Shown one piece after another: positions 16,384 to 25,509 of a stretch of DNA of 57,641 nt. Position numbers and translations under genes: made by a program. The stretch covers positions 1 through 57,641 of the forward strand of contig JBFLYD010000046.1 of assembly GCA_040756905.1 (NCBI GenBank). Reading direction: 5' to 3'. This stretch comes from Acidobacteriota bacterium. Its GTDB lineage: Bacteria > Acidobacteriota > Aminicenantia > JBFLYD01. The notes under the pieces were generated by a model. The model was not told the origin of the DNA and did no database searches. It saw nothing but the letters and a program-made list of their open reading frames with translations. Numbering within the stretch: the stretch's first letter is position 1; each line of letters starts with the position of its first letter.

Positions 16384-17960
16384 GAAGGCCGGGAGTACTC
16401 GCGGCCTGTAGAACTAAACACTCGGTAGCCGATTCCAACTCTTTCCGCAAATTCAACAAGATGGGGAGTATAATCTCCAAATGAAAAACCTAAATGGTTG
16501 CATGGCCAGACATTTACCATAAGTTCATCCTGGATTGGAATCTTTCCGAGTATTATAGGCCACGAGAAATTATATTTTTCATGGTCTTCCTTCTTTACAT
16601 CTAAGGTTTTAATTGGAGCTGCGACAAGCTGATACCTAAGGTTTTCCCTTCCGAGCCTTGCGACTGTCATAGTTATACCACCAGGGGTTCTTCCCCTTAC
16701 AGATGAACCTCCTGCATCGTAGAATATTTCCTGACCCATGTATTCTATGTTTTTTAATTTCTTTATTGGATTTTCCTCAAGTTTTCCAAAAAAATATGGA
16801 GGATGCTGTCCGCAGTTGACAATTGCGAGAATTCCATTTTCTAAATCCCTGAAATCTCCAAATCCAGCTGGTTTCCCACCGTTTAAGAGATATAGAATTA
16901 ACTGTGTTAAAGCAGAATCCATATCATTCTCACATGCAGTCGGAAATATTTTTTTCTTTTTTCCGTTAGGACCAACATCATTTGATAAGAATGCTGTTGT
17001 TATACATTGTGTGCAGTCGAAAGCACTCAGCTCATCCTGACATTTTATGCCCAGGAATGTGACATTGTATTCATTTATCACATCAAGGGCAGAATAGTAA
17101 TAGGATAGCTGGTATAAAAATTTATTTTCATTTTTTAGTTTATCTCTTGAAAAATCAAAGTTTCCTGTTTTTCTTTTAAAAAGGAAATCAAAGGCTTTTT
17201 TTAATCTCAAATCTTTTATTTTTTCTGGTCTGCTCTCCCCAGGAATTCCTTCCCATTTTACCATCATGAGAGCTCTTCTTTTCAGCTCAGACTGGTCAAG
17301 TGATTCATAGGATATCCCGAAAGCCTTTGCCCACTGATCAACATCTGCAGTGGTTGTACACATTTTAAGGCTCATCCCCCCGAGAGCCAGATATTTCTGT
17401 CGCTTTAACATTTCTATAGCTTTGATAACAGTTCTGGAAGAATCGGCTCTTTTTTTATAAAATTTGATTATGTCAATTAGATCATTTAAAGCTTTCTTTT
17501 CTTTATCTATTTTTCCATATACAAGTTGATAACTGATTCCGATTCTCTTCAAAGCTCCTCCAACTGCCATTCCAGCAACCATACCGGGAACCTTAGTGTC
17601 TTTGTAAGAAAAAATTATTACCCTGGCTATTCCTTTATCATCGCCTTTAATTTGATTCATAAATGTCTGAATAGCGTCCCTTGAGTCATAAGGAAACGTC
17701 CAGGAGCCCTCATTTATAATTAAAGCATCTGGTTTAAAATTAGCCAGTTTTTTTGCATGTTCTCTTACAAGTTTTGTATTCCAGGCTATCTGATCCTGTT
17801 CTGGATAACCTTCTCCTCCCCTTAGAACTTCTATTCCTTCATTTCTTAGTGCGTTTATGAGCAGGGATTCGTGCTTTATCATTAAATCGATATTTTCTTT
17901 TCTTACCCATGGCCTCGGGTCGTTTGGAGAAAAGATACCAATTTTTATCCTTTCATTCAT
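16380..17960 (-). CDS. L-fucose/L-arabinose isomerase-like protein
   Basis: This 526-residue cytoplasmic protein belongs to the FucI/AraA-like group (COG2407 type), which interconverts aldoses and ketoses. Telling stretches are IGIFSPNDPRPWV at the N-terminus, GGMSLKMCTTTADVDQWAKAFG in the middle, and CQDELSAFDCTQCITTAFLSN followed by CENDMDSALTQLILYLLNGG. The acidic residues in the last two blocks match metal-binding positions of the family. It has lower similarity than true FucI, so the sugar is uncertain. It ends head-on against the secreted glycosidase gene, whose products it could metabolise. Confidence 0.72.
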   Translation of the reverse strand: MNERIKIGIFSPNDPRPWVRKENIDLMIKHESLLINALRNEGIEVLRGGEGYPEQDQIAWNTKLVREHAKKLANFKPDALIINEGSWTFPYDSRDAIQTFMNQIKGDDKGIARVIIFSYKDTKVPGMVAGMAVGGALKRIGISYQLVYGKIDKEKKALNDLIDIIKFYKKRADSSRTVIKAIEMLKRQKYLALGGMSLKMCTTTADVDQWAKAFGISYESLDQSELKRRALMMVKWEGIPGESRPEKIKDLRLKKAFDFLFKRKTGNFDFSRDKLKNENKFLYQLSYYYSALDVINEYNVTFLGIKCQDELSAFDCTQCITTAFLSNDVGPNGKKKKIFPTACENDMDSALTQLILYLLNGGKPAGFGDFRDLENGILAIVNCGQHPPYFFGKLEENPIKKLKNIEYMGQEIFYDAGGSSVRGRTPGGITMTVARLGRENLRYQLVAAPIKTLDVKKEDHEKYNFSWPIILGKIPIQDELMVNVWPCNHLGFSFGDYTPHLVEFAERVGIGYRVFSSTGREYSRPS

Positions 17961-17991
17961 ATCTGCCTCCCATCAGGTGATTTATTCTTAA

Positions 17992-18020
17992 ATATTATAT
18001 TTTAATGCTTTATCTTTCAA
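17992..18020 (-). promoter_or_regulatory. Possible promoter for the isomerase-like gene
   Basis: On the minus strand TTGAAA (18020-18015) is followed after 17 bases by TAATAT (17997-17992); a TATAAT overlaps at 17999-17994 with a shorter spacer. The 267-base divergent gap between this gene and the peptidase gene holds nothing else that I can name. Confidence 0.35.
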
Positions 18021-18227
18021 TGGAGTTTTTCTAATTCTTTCACTCTAAATATTTATCCATGTGCAACTCTTAAATTTTACATAAAACTTTGTATGCATAA
18101 AAGTTGAAGAATAAAAAAAATTAGTTTAATATATTTTTTAATTAATCAAGAGTGGGTAAAAGGGAAATTTTTCTCAGAAGTTTAAAAATTTGGGTGAGTT
18201 TAAATATATTTAAGAGAGGGGTTAAAA

Positions 18228-20459
18228 ATGAAGGCTTTCAAAAAAAATAACATTTTATTTGTTTTTATTTTAATTTTTTTATGTATCTTTTTCTCTGACT
18301 TGAGTGAGCTTTATGCAAAAAAATTTAAAAAATTGACTATATCGAGGCTTTTCGACCCAGATCAAGCAGGCTTCAGTGGCAGTTTACCTACCCGGATCGA
18401 ATGGGCAAAGGATGGAAAAAATCTTTTTTTTGTTACTACTGATGAGAAAACTAAGAAATCATTACTCTGGAAATATGATGCTGAAAAAGGAGAGAAGAAA
18501 GTTTTTTTAGATTTTGAGGAGGTTCAAAAAGCATGGGAAAAAATTGCAAGGAATGAGGAGGAAAAGAAAAAAAGATTCAGTTTTCTGCGATATACTTTTT
18601 CTCCAGATGAAGAACACCTTCTTTTCTCCCACGCAGGAGATTTATTTTATTACATATTTGGAACAAAGGAATTAAAAAAACTCACAGCAAGTATTGATGA
18701 AGAACAAAACCCTGAATTCTCTTCAGATGGAAAATACATCGCATACACAAGAAAAAATAATCTTTATGCAATTGAAGTTTCAACTGGACTTGAAATTCAG
18801 CTCACCTCTGATGGAAGTGATGATATTCTCAATGGATATTTAACCTGGGTTTATTTTGAAGAGCTTTTCGGCAGAAGTTCCAAGGGATTCTGGTGGTCAC
18901 CAGATAGTAAAAAGATTGCTTTTTATCATTTTGATGAATCTCCAGTTTTTAAGATGACAATGATAGACCATATGCCTTTTGCTGCAAGAGAAGTCCCTGT
19001 GATATATCCAAAAGCAGGCATGACAAACCCCCTTGTGAAAGTTGGTATTGTTTCATTGGATACTCAGAAAACTATATGGATGAACCCTGAATATAATGAA
19101 GAGATTTACATAGCAAGAGCCAATTGGCTTCCTGACAGTAAAAAAATAAGCCTTCAGATATTGAATAGAGATCAGAATAAACTAGATTTATTACTTGCAG
19201 ACTCAAACAATGGCGAATGCAAGGAGATTCTTCAGGAAAGGCAGGACACATGGGTTGATGTAAAAGGGAGTGCATATTTTTTCAAGACTAAACCGTATTT
19301 ACTATGGACTTCTGATGCTGATGGCTGGAATCATCTATATCTTTATAATTTAGAGGGGAAGCTGATTCAAAAAATTACTAAAGGGAAATGGTCAATAGGA
19401 AATATTTTGCATGTAGACGAAGAAAATGAGTGGATATATTTTATCTCCAACAAAGAATCAAGTTTAGAGCGGCATTTTTACAAAGTGAGATTTAATGGAG
19501 ATAATTTGGAGAAATTAACAAGTGGGATGGGTTCCCACTCTGTAAAAGTATCACCAGCTGCTAATTATTTTGTTGACACATATGACACTATATCAACTCC
19601 TCCGAGGATGGATCTATATAATGCTGATGGAAGTTTTATCAGGACAATCGATGAAAATAGAGTTAAAGAATTGGAAGAATACAGATTAAATCGGTGGGAA
19701 TTCTTATACATACCGACTGAAGATGGATTAAAATTGCCAGCGATGATATTAAAACCATCAGACTTTGACCCTAAGAAAAAGTACCCTGTAATTTTTTCAA
19801 TTTATGGAGGCCCTTTGAGTCAATCTGTAATAAATAGATGGGGAGGAACGAGAGGCATGTGGTATCAATACCTAGCCCAGAATGGAATCATTGTTTTTTC
19901 AATGGATAATAGAGGTTCAGCTCACTTTGGCAAAGAAGGAGCCTCCAGGATGTATCGAAATCTTGGCTACTGGGAAATTGTCGATTATGTGAGTGGGGTT
20001 AAGTATTTATCAAAACTTCCCTATGTTGATAAAAAACGAATCGGGATATGGGGGTGGAGTTACGGAGGATATTCAACTCTGATGGCAATGCTTACAGCAC
20101 CTGATTATTTTCAGGTGGGAGTTTCAGTTGCTCCAGTTACTCACTGGAAAAATTACGATACTATTTACACTGAAAGATACATGGGGCAGCCAAAAAATAA
20201 CCCTGAAGGTTATGAAAAAAGTGCTCCGATAAATCATGCTGATAAGCTAAAGGGAAAGTTGCTAATAATTCATGGAACGCTCGATGATAATGTGCATTTT
20301 CAGAATTCAGTTCAGATGGCTAATAGCCTTATCAGCAAGAATAAACAGTTTATGGTTATGATTTATCCTGGAAGAAATCATGGAATATACGGCGATAATG
20401 CAACAAGGCATCTTTTTACATTGATTACAGATTTTTTATTAGAAAATTTAAAAGAATGA
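18228..20459 (+). CDS. Dipeptidyl peptidase IV (family S9B)
   Basis: This 743-residue exported serine peptidase has a signal peptide at about residues 1-30. A beta-propeller (about 40-490) follows, with the WVYFEELFG segment; Glu211-Glu212 are the double Glu that anchors the substrate N-terminus in DPP4. The alpha/beta-hydrolase domain carries GWSYGGY with catalytic Ser611, HGTLDDNVH with Asp685, and GRNHGIYG with His718. It cuts X-Pro or X-Ala dipeptides from peptides in the periplasm. GAGAGGGG lies close before the ATG. The window has no other peptide-uptake gene next to it. Confidence 0.93.
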   Translation: MKAFKKNNILFVFILIFLCIFFSDLSELYAKKFKKLTISRLFDPDQAGFSGSLPTRIEWAKDGKNLFFVTTDEKTKKSLLWKYDAEKGEKKVFLDFEEVQKAWEKIARNEEEKKKRFSFLRYTFSPDEEHLLFSHAGDLFYYIFGTKELKKLTASIDEEQNPEFSSDGKYIAYTRKNNLYAIEVSTGLEIQLTSDGSDDILNGYLTWVYFEELFGRSSKGFWWSPDSKKIAFYHFDESPVFKMTMIDHMPFAAREVPVIYPKAGMTNPLVKVGIVSLDTQKTIWMNPEYNEEIYIARANWLPDSKKISLQILNRDQNKLDLLLADSNNGECKEILQERQDTWVDVKGSAYFFKTKPYLLWTSDADGWNHLYLYNLEGKLIQKITKGKWSIGNILHVDEENEWIYFISNKESSLERHFYKVRFNGDNLEKLTSGMGSHSVKVSPAANYFVDTYDTISTPPRMDLYNADGSFIRTIDENRVKELEEYRLNRWEFLYIPTEDGLKLPAMILKPSDFDPKKKYPVIFSIYGGPLSQSVINRWGGTRGMWYQYLAQNGIIVFSMDNRGSAHFGKEGASRMYRNLGYWEIVDYVSGVKYLSKLPYVDKKRIGIWGWSYGGYSTLMAMLTAPDYFQVGVSVAPVTHWKNYDTIYTERYMGQPKNNPEGYEKSAPINHADKLKGKLLIIHGTLDDNVHFQNSVQMANSLISKNKQFMVMIYPGRNHGIYGDNATRHLFTLITDFLLENLKE

Positions 20460-20491
20460 GCAGCAAAGTTAAGAGGGTTGACCTCTAATTA

Positions 20492-20520
20492 TTGAATCAA
20501 TAAAATAGTTCTGGTATATT
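20492..20520 (+). promoter_or_regulatory. Promoter directly abutting the trmH-family start
   Basis: TTGAAT (20492-20497), 17 bases, then TATATT (20515-20520), preceded by TGG as an extended -10. The expected transcript start falls at about 20527, which is the first base of the GTG start codon. Confidence 0.6.
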
Positions 20521-20526
20521 TTTTTT

Positions 20527-21111
20527 GTGCCTACAAAGGAAAGAATTGAGAAGATAAAAGAAGTTCTCTCTTTAAGACAACTGGATTTAAGAGTTGTTCT
20601 TGAAAATATTAAAAATGTTCATAATGCCAGTGCCTTATTGAGAACATGCGATGCAGCAGGGGTGCTGAATGTGGATGTAGTTCTTAGCGAAAATGAGGAA
20701 TTTTCAATAACTGAAGCAATTTCAACTGGCGCTGAGAAATGGCTTCAAATAAATTATTTTAAAAATTTTTCAGAATTTTATTCATTTGCCAGAGAAAATG
20801 GCTATAAAATTATTTCAACTTGTCTTTGTAAAGATTCAATCCCATTCTGGGATGTAGATTATTCGGATAAAGTTTGTATAATTTTTGGAAATGAGAGAGA
20901 AGGTGTATCTGAAGAGGCATTAAAATTTTCAGATTATAAAATAAAAATTCCGATGCTGGGAATGGTAAGGAGTTTGAATGTTTCAGTTTCAGCAGGAATA
21001 ATTTTATATGAAGCAATTAGACAGAGGAATGCAAAAAAATTTTTTGAGAGTTCAAGATTACAATTAGAAGATTTTAAGAATTTATTTAAAAAATTTATAA
21101 GTGAGAAATAA
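20527..21111 (+). CDS. TrmH/SpoU-family tRNA 2'-O-ribose methyltransferase
   Basis: This 194-residue SPOUT methyltransferase probably modifies G18 of tRNA with AdoMet. Motif 1 is NVHNASALLRTCDAAG (about 31-46, with the catalytic Arg), motif 2 is IIFGNEREGVS, and motif 3 is IPMLGMVRSLNVSVSAGIIL, which forms the trefoil-knot cofactor site. The N-terminus MPTKERIEKIKEVLSLRQLDL is the usual TrmH start, so the GTG at 20527 is right. There is no ribosome binding site, only a T-run, and the promoter ends seven bases upstream, so the transcript may be leaderless. It overlaps the next gene by 11 bases. Confidence 0.88.
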   Translation: MPTKERIEKIKEVLSLRQLDLRVVLENIKNVHNASALLRTCDAAGVLNVDVVLSENEEFSITEAISTGAEKWLQINYFKNFSEFYSFARENGYKIISTCLCKDSIPFWDVDYSDKVCIIFGNEREGVSEEALKFSDYKIKIPMLGMVRSLNVSVSAGIILYEAIRQRNAKKFFESSRLQLEDFKNLFKKFISEK

Positions 21112-22201
21112 ACTAATTTTAAAAATTTTTTTTCTAACATCAATATTGTCAGTGATTTCAATTAATTATCTTTTATCCACTGATATGGTAAATGTTTTTA
21201 CTAATAAATATTCATGTATGAGCTATATTTCCTGGAAAAAAGATGAATTTACTACAGAGAAGAATAAAAATCGAAACTTTGGTGAAGCCAGATTAACAAA
21301 TGAATCTACCTATATCCTCTGGTATATAATGAAGGGAAAAGCTTATGGGAGAATACTTTTTATAATACCTTTCAGGGTTTATTATGAGAATTTTGCATCA
21401 TTGATTTTAAAAACAAGAAAAAATTCAGATGGAACCACGGAGTTTAGATATGTGGATATAGGCTTTCCCGGATATCTTTTCAGAACTATTGATTTTATGG
21501 GACATGAAATCCATATAAGGATAGCTTCTCATAGCCTTGAGGAGTCATTATACACGGGAAGAAAAATTTTAATTAACTGGGTGGATGAATATCCTGAATT
21601 TAGTAGAGTTATAAAACCTGAGAAAAGGAAGGCGCTTCCATTTGGGTTTGATGTAGATGATCCTGATAATTTTTCTTTTTTAATGGATGAAAATGGTCTT
21701 GTTATTCCTGATTCAGTGAGAACCAGAATAAACCCTCAATATCTCTGGACAGCTAAAGACGAAATTCCCCTTGCTGCATACGGAGCATTGACAGAAGCTT
21801 TGAAATTTTTTTCAAGGCCATTCACTCCGAATGGAAATATTGAAGATTTGAAAAATTTACCTGAAGAGTGGCTTGATAATGGGCTGGACTTCACATATGA
21901 CTTTAATAAAATCGGAAGAATGCTTGAACAGGTTATAAGAGATTTTGTTGTATTCCATCAGGAAAAACCTTTTTCTGTGAGATATTATTTAAAAGAAAAA
22001 GAAAATGGAATTTTTAAAATTAGGGGAGAAGCATTTCCAAATGTTGAGATATGGTCCGGTTATCACATAACTTCTTACATAAGGGAAGTAGAGTGGGATG
22101 AAAAGAATATGGATATTATTCGAGAGTCTCTTAGAATGGAGCTTTATAGTAAAAAAGGAAGAGGCGGATATGGAATAATGGAGCTAAAAAAAATAGAATA
22201 A
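21101..22201 (+). CDS. Unknown exported protein
   Basis: This 366-residue protein starts at GTG 21101, inside the end of the methyltransferase gene. The N-terminus MRNKLILKIFFLTSILSVIS is a clear signal sequence, probably cleaved near residue 26. The rest is soluble and rich in aromatic residues (YISWKKDEF, YVDIGFPGYLFRTIDFMGH, PFTPNG). It vaguely recalls DUF3108-like periplasmic proteins but I cannot support that. Translational coupling to the tRNA methyltransferase looks incidental. It ends 41 bases before the convergent tyrS stop. Confidence 0.65.
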   Translation: MRNKLILKIFFLTSILSVISINYLLSTDMVNVFTNKYSCMSYISWKKDEFTTEKNKNRNFGEARLTNESTYILWYIMKGKAYGRILFIIPFRVYYENFASLILKTRKNSDGTTEFRYVDIGFPGYLFRTIDFMGHEIHIRIASHSLEESLYTGRKILINWVDEYPEFSRVIKPEKRKALPFGFDVDDPDNFSFLMDENGLVIPDSVRTRINPQYLWTAKDEIPLAAYGALTEALKFFSRPFTPNGNIEDLKNLPEEWLDNGLDFTYDFNKIGRMLEQVIRDFVVFHQEKPFSVRYYLKEKENGIFKIRGEAFPNVEIWSGYHITSYIREVEWDEKNMDIIRESLRMELYSKKGRGGYGIMELKKIE

Positions 22202-22242
22202 AGAATGGTTGGCTTCTTATTTAAAGTTTAACCAGATTTAAT

Positions 22243-23472
22243 TTAATTATATTTGAGTTTAAAAAACCTGCGTTTGCCAATTTTGAGAATGAAGGTAGAC
22301 TTTTCTTTGAAATTAATTTTCTTCTCTATATCGTTAACTCTTTCGCTATCAATGTAAACTCCGCCTCCTTTAATTGCTCTTTTAGCTTCTCCTTTTGATG
22401 AAAAAATCTTTTTTTCGATAAGAAAATTTATCAAATTGACCTCGATGGATGGAGAATGGATTTCTTCAATCTCTTCAGGCACTTCTTTTTTGGAGAAGAT
22501 TTTTATGAATTCCTCGCTTGCTTTTCTGGCTTTAGCCTCTCCATGAAAATCTTTTACAATGAGATATGCTAAATCAAGTTTAAAGTCCATCGGATTTTTG
22601 TAGTTATTTGATACATCATTTTTCATTCTGTTGATTTCATTCTCTGTTATATCAGTCAATAACTCATAGTATCGAAACATTAAAGAATCATTAATTGACA
22701 TTATTTTCCCGAAGATTTCTGAAGGAGGTTCATTAATTCCCACATAATTTCCTGCAGTCTTTGACATCTTTTCGATTCCATCAAGGCCTTCAAGAAGGGG
22801 CATTGTAATGATAACCTGGGGCTCCTGATTATATTCTCTCTGTATTTCTCTTCCTACTAATAGGTTGAACTTCTGATCTGTACCTCCTAATTCCACATCT
22901 GCTCTTAACGCTACTGAATCGTATGCCTGAAAGACAGGGTAGAGAATTTCATGGATTCCAATCGGCTGAGAGTTTTTCATTCTGTTAGTAAAGTCATCTC
23001 TCTCGAGTATTCTTGCGACAGTGTATTTTGAGAGAAGGTTTATGATTTCTATTGAAGAAAGGGAAGCCAACCAACGGGAGTTGAAATCAATGATTGTTTT
23101 CTTAGGATCCAAGATTTTGAATATCTGAGACTTATAAGTTTCAGCATTTTTGTTTATCTCCTCCCTTGTCATTGGTTTTCTCATAGAAGATCTACCTGAA
23201 GGGTCTCCGATTAACCCTGTAAAATCTCCAATCAGAAAAACAACTCTGTGTCCTAAGTTCTGAAAATGTTTCATCTTTCTTATAAGAACTGTATGACCTA
23301 AATGAATATCTGGAGCAGTAGGGTCAAACCCAGCTTTAACGGTAAGAGCAACACCTCTTTTATAAGAATTTTCGAGCTTTTTTAATAAATCCTCTTCCTG
23401 GATTATCTCGACAGTCCCTTTTTTTATGTATTCGAACTGCTGTTCAGGTTTCAAAAATTTTAATTTAGTCAT
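22243..23472 (-). CDS. tyrS: Tyrosyl-tRNA synthetase
   Basis: This 409-residue class I synthetase charges tRNA-Tyr. HLGH at 57-60 is the HIGH motif and KMSKT at 235-239 is the KMSKS motif. [16 protein letters not shown] (195-210) is a TyrRS signature, and the C-terminal about 65 residues are an S4 RNA-binding domain ([13 protein letters not shown]). Length and motifs fit the TyrZ-like branch. No T-box leader is visible upstream. Confidence 0.95.
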   Translation of the reverse strand: MTKLKFLKPEQQFEYIKKGTVEIIQEEDLLKKLENSYKRGVALTVKAGFDPTAPDIHLGHTVLIRKMKHFQNLGHRVVFLIGDFTGLIGDPSGRSSMRKPMTREEINKNAETYKSQIFKILDPKKTIIDFNSRWLASLSSIEIINLLSKYTVARILERDDFTNRMKNSQPIGIHEILYPVFQAYDSVALRADVELGGTDQKFNLLVGREIQREYNQEPQVIITMPLLEGLDGIEKMSKTAGNYVGINEPPSEIFGKIMSINDSLMFRYYELLTDITENEINRMKNDVSNNYKNPMDFKLDLAYLIVKDFHGEAKARKASEEFIKIFSKKEVPEEIEEIHSPSIEVNLINFLIEKKIFSSKGEAKRAIKGGGVYIDSERVNDIEKKINFKEKSTFILKIGKRRFFKLKYN

Positions 23473-23563
23473 TATTGTTTTAAAAATATATTCTATTCAA
23501 ACAATCCAATAAATTCAATAAATCTTACAAATAAAGAAAAAGGACATGTCTAAATTTTTTCGA

Positions 23564-23696
23564 GGAGTCAACCATTTCCAGAGCGATATATCGACGAGCA
23601 TATTAATATCAAAGAAACATTGAATTCTGAATAATGAATATATATGAGAGTGGGCAGGAAGGGTGGCGGAGAAAACCGTCACCCTTCCTGATCACT
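23564..23696. repeat. Dispersed element A, copy 2
   Basis: The left module with CGATATATCG (23584-23593) and GAGCATATTA matches 2414-2489. The right module is a hairpin of AGTGGGCAGGAAGGGTG (23649-23665) against CACCCTTCCTGATCACT (23680-23696), 15 of 17 paired, with GCGGAGAAAACCGT as loop. The same 33-base stretch occurs inverted near 11876-11908. The remaining gap (23697-23866) shows no gene; it is somewhat GC-richer near 23740-23760. Confidence 0.8.
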
Positions 23697-23866
23697 ATAC
23701 AATTCTGAGCGAAGGGAATGTTTGAACGGAATGCTCGCCGCAATCCTGCCCCGCCCTCTATGTTTTATATTGGCATGAGAGACCTAATTATAGGGGAAAG
23801 ATGTGATTAGAAATATCTTCAATAAAGCCAATAGCTTAGAGGGTGGGGATTCTTCAATTCTCTCTC

Positions 23867-24475
23867 TTATTTAATAAATACTCGACGGCCTTGGATTTCC
23901 AGGCGATTTTCAAAGAATAACTTTATGGCCTCAGAATATATCCTGTGCTCTTCTTTTAAAATTCTATCAGCGAGTGTTTCAGGAGTATCTTCCTGATGCA
24001 CAGGAACAACTGCTTGAAGAATGATCGGTCCGGCATCAACTTCTTCTGTTACAAAATGCACTGTACAACCAGAAAATCTTACTCCGTGTTCAAGGGCTTT
24101 TCTCTGAACATCAAGGCCCGGAAACGCTGGAAGAAGAGCTGGATGAATGTTCATAATTCTGTTTTCAAATTTCTGGACAAAATATGGTGTTAAAATTCTC
24201 ATCCAGCCAGCAAGGCAAACAAGGTCAGTCTCTCTTTTCTCAAGTTCCTCGACAAGATATCTGTCATATTCTTCTCTTGATTGGAATCTTTTCGGGTCTG
24301 CAAACATAGCCTCAAGTCCTCTTTCTTTTGCAATTTTTAGCCCAGGTGCTTCCTCCTTATTCGATACAACGATAGATATTTCTGCATTTATTTTGCCTTC
24401 GAGAATTGAGTTGTGGATTGCCTGAAAATTCGAACCTCTTCCGGAAAGGAGTATTGCAATTCTACCTTTTTTCAT
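23867..24475 (-). CDS. purN: Phosphoribosylglycinamide formyltransferase
   Basis: This 202-residue enzyme transfers a formyl group from 10-formyl-THF to GAR, the third step of purine synthesis. The N-terminus RIAILLSGRGSNFQAI is the phosphate loop. NIHPALLPAFPGLDVQRKAL holds the catalytic Asn-His pair, and GCTVHFVTEEVDAGPII holds the catalytic Asp. It is the last gene of the purine operon and overlaps purM by four bases. Confidence 0.95.
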   Translation of the reverse strand: MKKGRIAILLSGRGSNFQAIHNSILEGKINAEISIVVSNKEEAPGLKIAKERGLEAMFADPKRFQSREEYDRYLVEELEKRETDLVCLAGWMRILTPYFVQKFENRIMNIHPALLPAFPGLDVQRKALEHGVRFSGCTVHFVTEEVDAGPIILQAVVPVHQEDTPETLADRILKEEHRIYSEAIKLFFENRLEIQGRRVFIK

Positions 24476-25509
24476 TCGATAAATTTGACGCCTTTTTTGC
24501 CTTTTTTTATCTTTCCAATAATAAAATACTTTTCATTAATTGATTCAAAATGGGAAAAGATTTTCTCAGCTTCCCCTTCATTTGAGATTCCTATCATGCC
24601 TATTCCCATGTTGAAGGTTCTGAAGCTTTCCTCAAGATTTAAATTAGCTTCTTTTATCAGGTACTTAAAAATCGGAGGAATTTTCCATGAATTAAGGTTT
24701 ATCTCAGCATAGTGTTCTTCTGGAAGGATGCGGGGGATATTTCCTATAAATCCTCCTCCTGTGATATGAGAGAGTCCTCTGAGAAGATTTTTTTCCACAG
24801 AAAATCTTAATACACGTAAATAGTTTCTATGAACCTTAAGGAGAATTTCTTTTATACTTCCATTCAATTCTTTTATCTCCTGATTTATATCGAATTTATT
24901 TTTCTCAAACAATATTTTTCTTGCAAGGGAATACCCGTTTGTGTGCAATCCTGATGAGGGAAGCCCAAATATAATATTTCCTTCTTCTATTCTGGATCCG
25001 TCGATTATTTTATTTTTCTCAGCTATTCCTACGATAAATCCAGCAAGGTCATATTCTCCTCCCTCGTAAAATCCAGGCATTTCTGCAGTCTCTCCACCTA
25101 TAAGATAAACTCCAGATTCCTTGCAGGCCTCGACAATTCCCTTCACAATCTCTTCAACAACATCCGGGTTCATTTTTCCAGTTGAAATATAATCCATAAA
25201 AAAGAGGGGAAATGCACCGTGGGTTAGAATGTCGTTGATGCAGTGATTAACAAGATCCTTTCCAACCGTGTTGTGAATTCCTGCCATGAATGCAACTTTA
25301 AGTTTAGTCCCTACCCCATCAACGCTCGAGACAAGAACAGGCTCTTTAAACTGGCTTAGATTCAGCGGAAAAAATCCCGCAAATTTACCTATCCCTCCAA
25401 AAAGTGATTCTAATTTTGATTTTTTAAGAAGCTCTTTTATTCTCCTCTTTGCTTCATCAGCTCTATCAATATCAACACCAGAATCCCTGTAGAGAATTCG
25501 GTGTTTCAT
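24472..25509 (-). CDS. purM: Phosphoribosylformylglycinamidine cyclo-ligase (AIR synthetase)
   Basis: This 345-residue enzyme closes the imidazole ring, converting FGAM to AIR with ATP. Recognisable parts are YRDSGVDIDRADEAKRRIK at the start, PVLVSSVDGVGTKLKVAF, GGETAEMPGFY and LSHITGGGFIGNIPRILPE. The length is normal. It overlaps purF and purN by four bases each, so the three are translationally coupled. Confidence 0.95.
   Translation of the reverse strand: MKHRILYRDSGVDIDRADEAKRRIKELLKKSKLESLFGGIGKFAGFFPLNLSQFKEPVLVSSVDGVGTKLKVAFMAGIHNTVGKDLVNHCINDILTHGAFPLFFMDYISTGKMNPDVVEEIVKGIVEACKESGVYLIGGETAEMPGFYEGGEYDLAGFIVGIAEKNKIIDGSRIEEGNIIFGLPSSGLHTNGYSLARKILFEKNKFDINQEIKELNGSIKEILLKVHRNYLRVLRFSVEKNLLRGLSHITGGGFIGNIPRILPEEHYAEINLNSWKIPPIFKYLIKEANLNLEESFRTFNMGIGMIGISNEGEAEKIFSHFESINEKYFIIGKIKKGKKGVKFIE

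Noticed and set aside
23640-23700. AGGGTGGCGGA looked like the T-box antiterminator motif near tyrS
   Set aside because: It is on the wrong strand relative to tyrS, lacks the ACCGCG part, and recurs elsewhere as part of element A.
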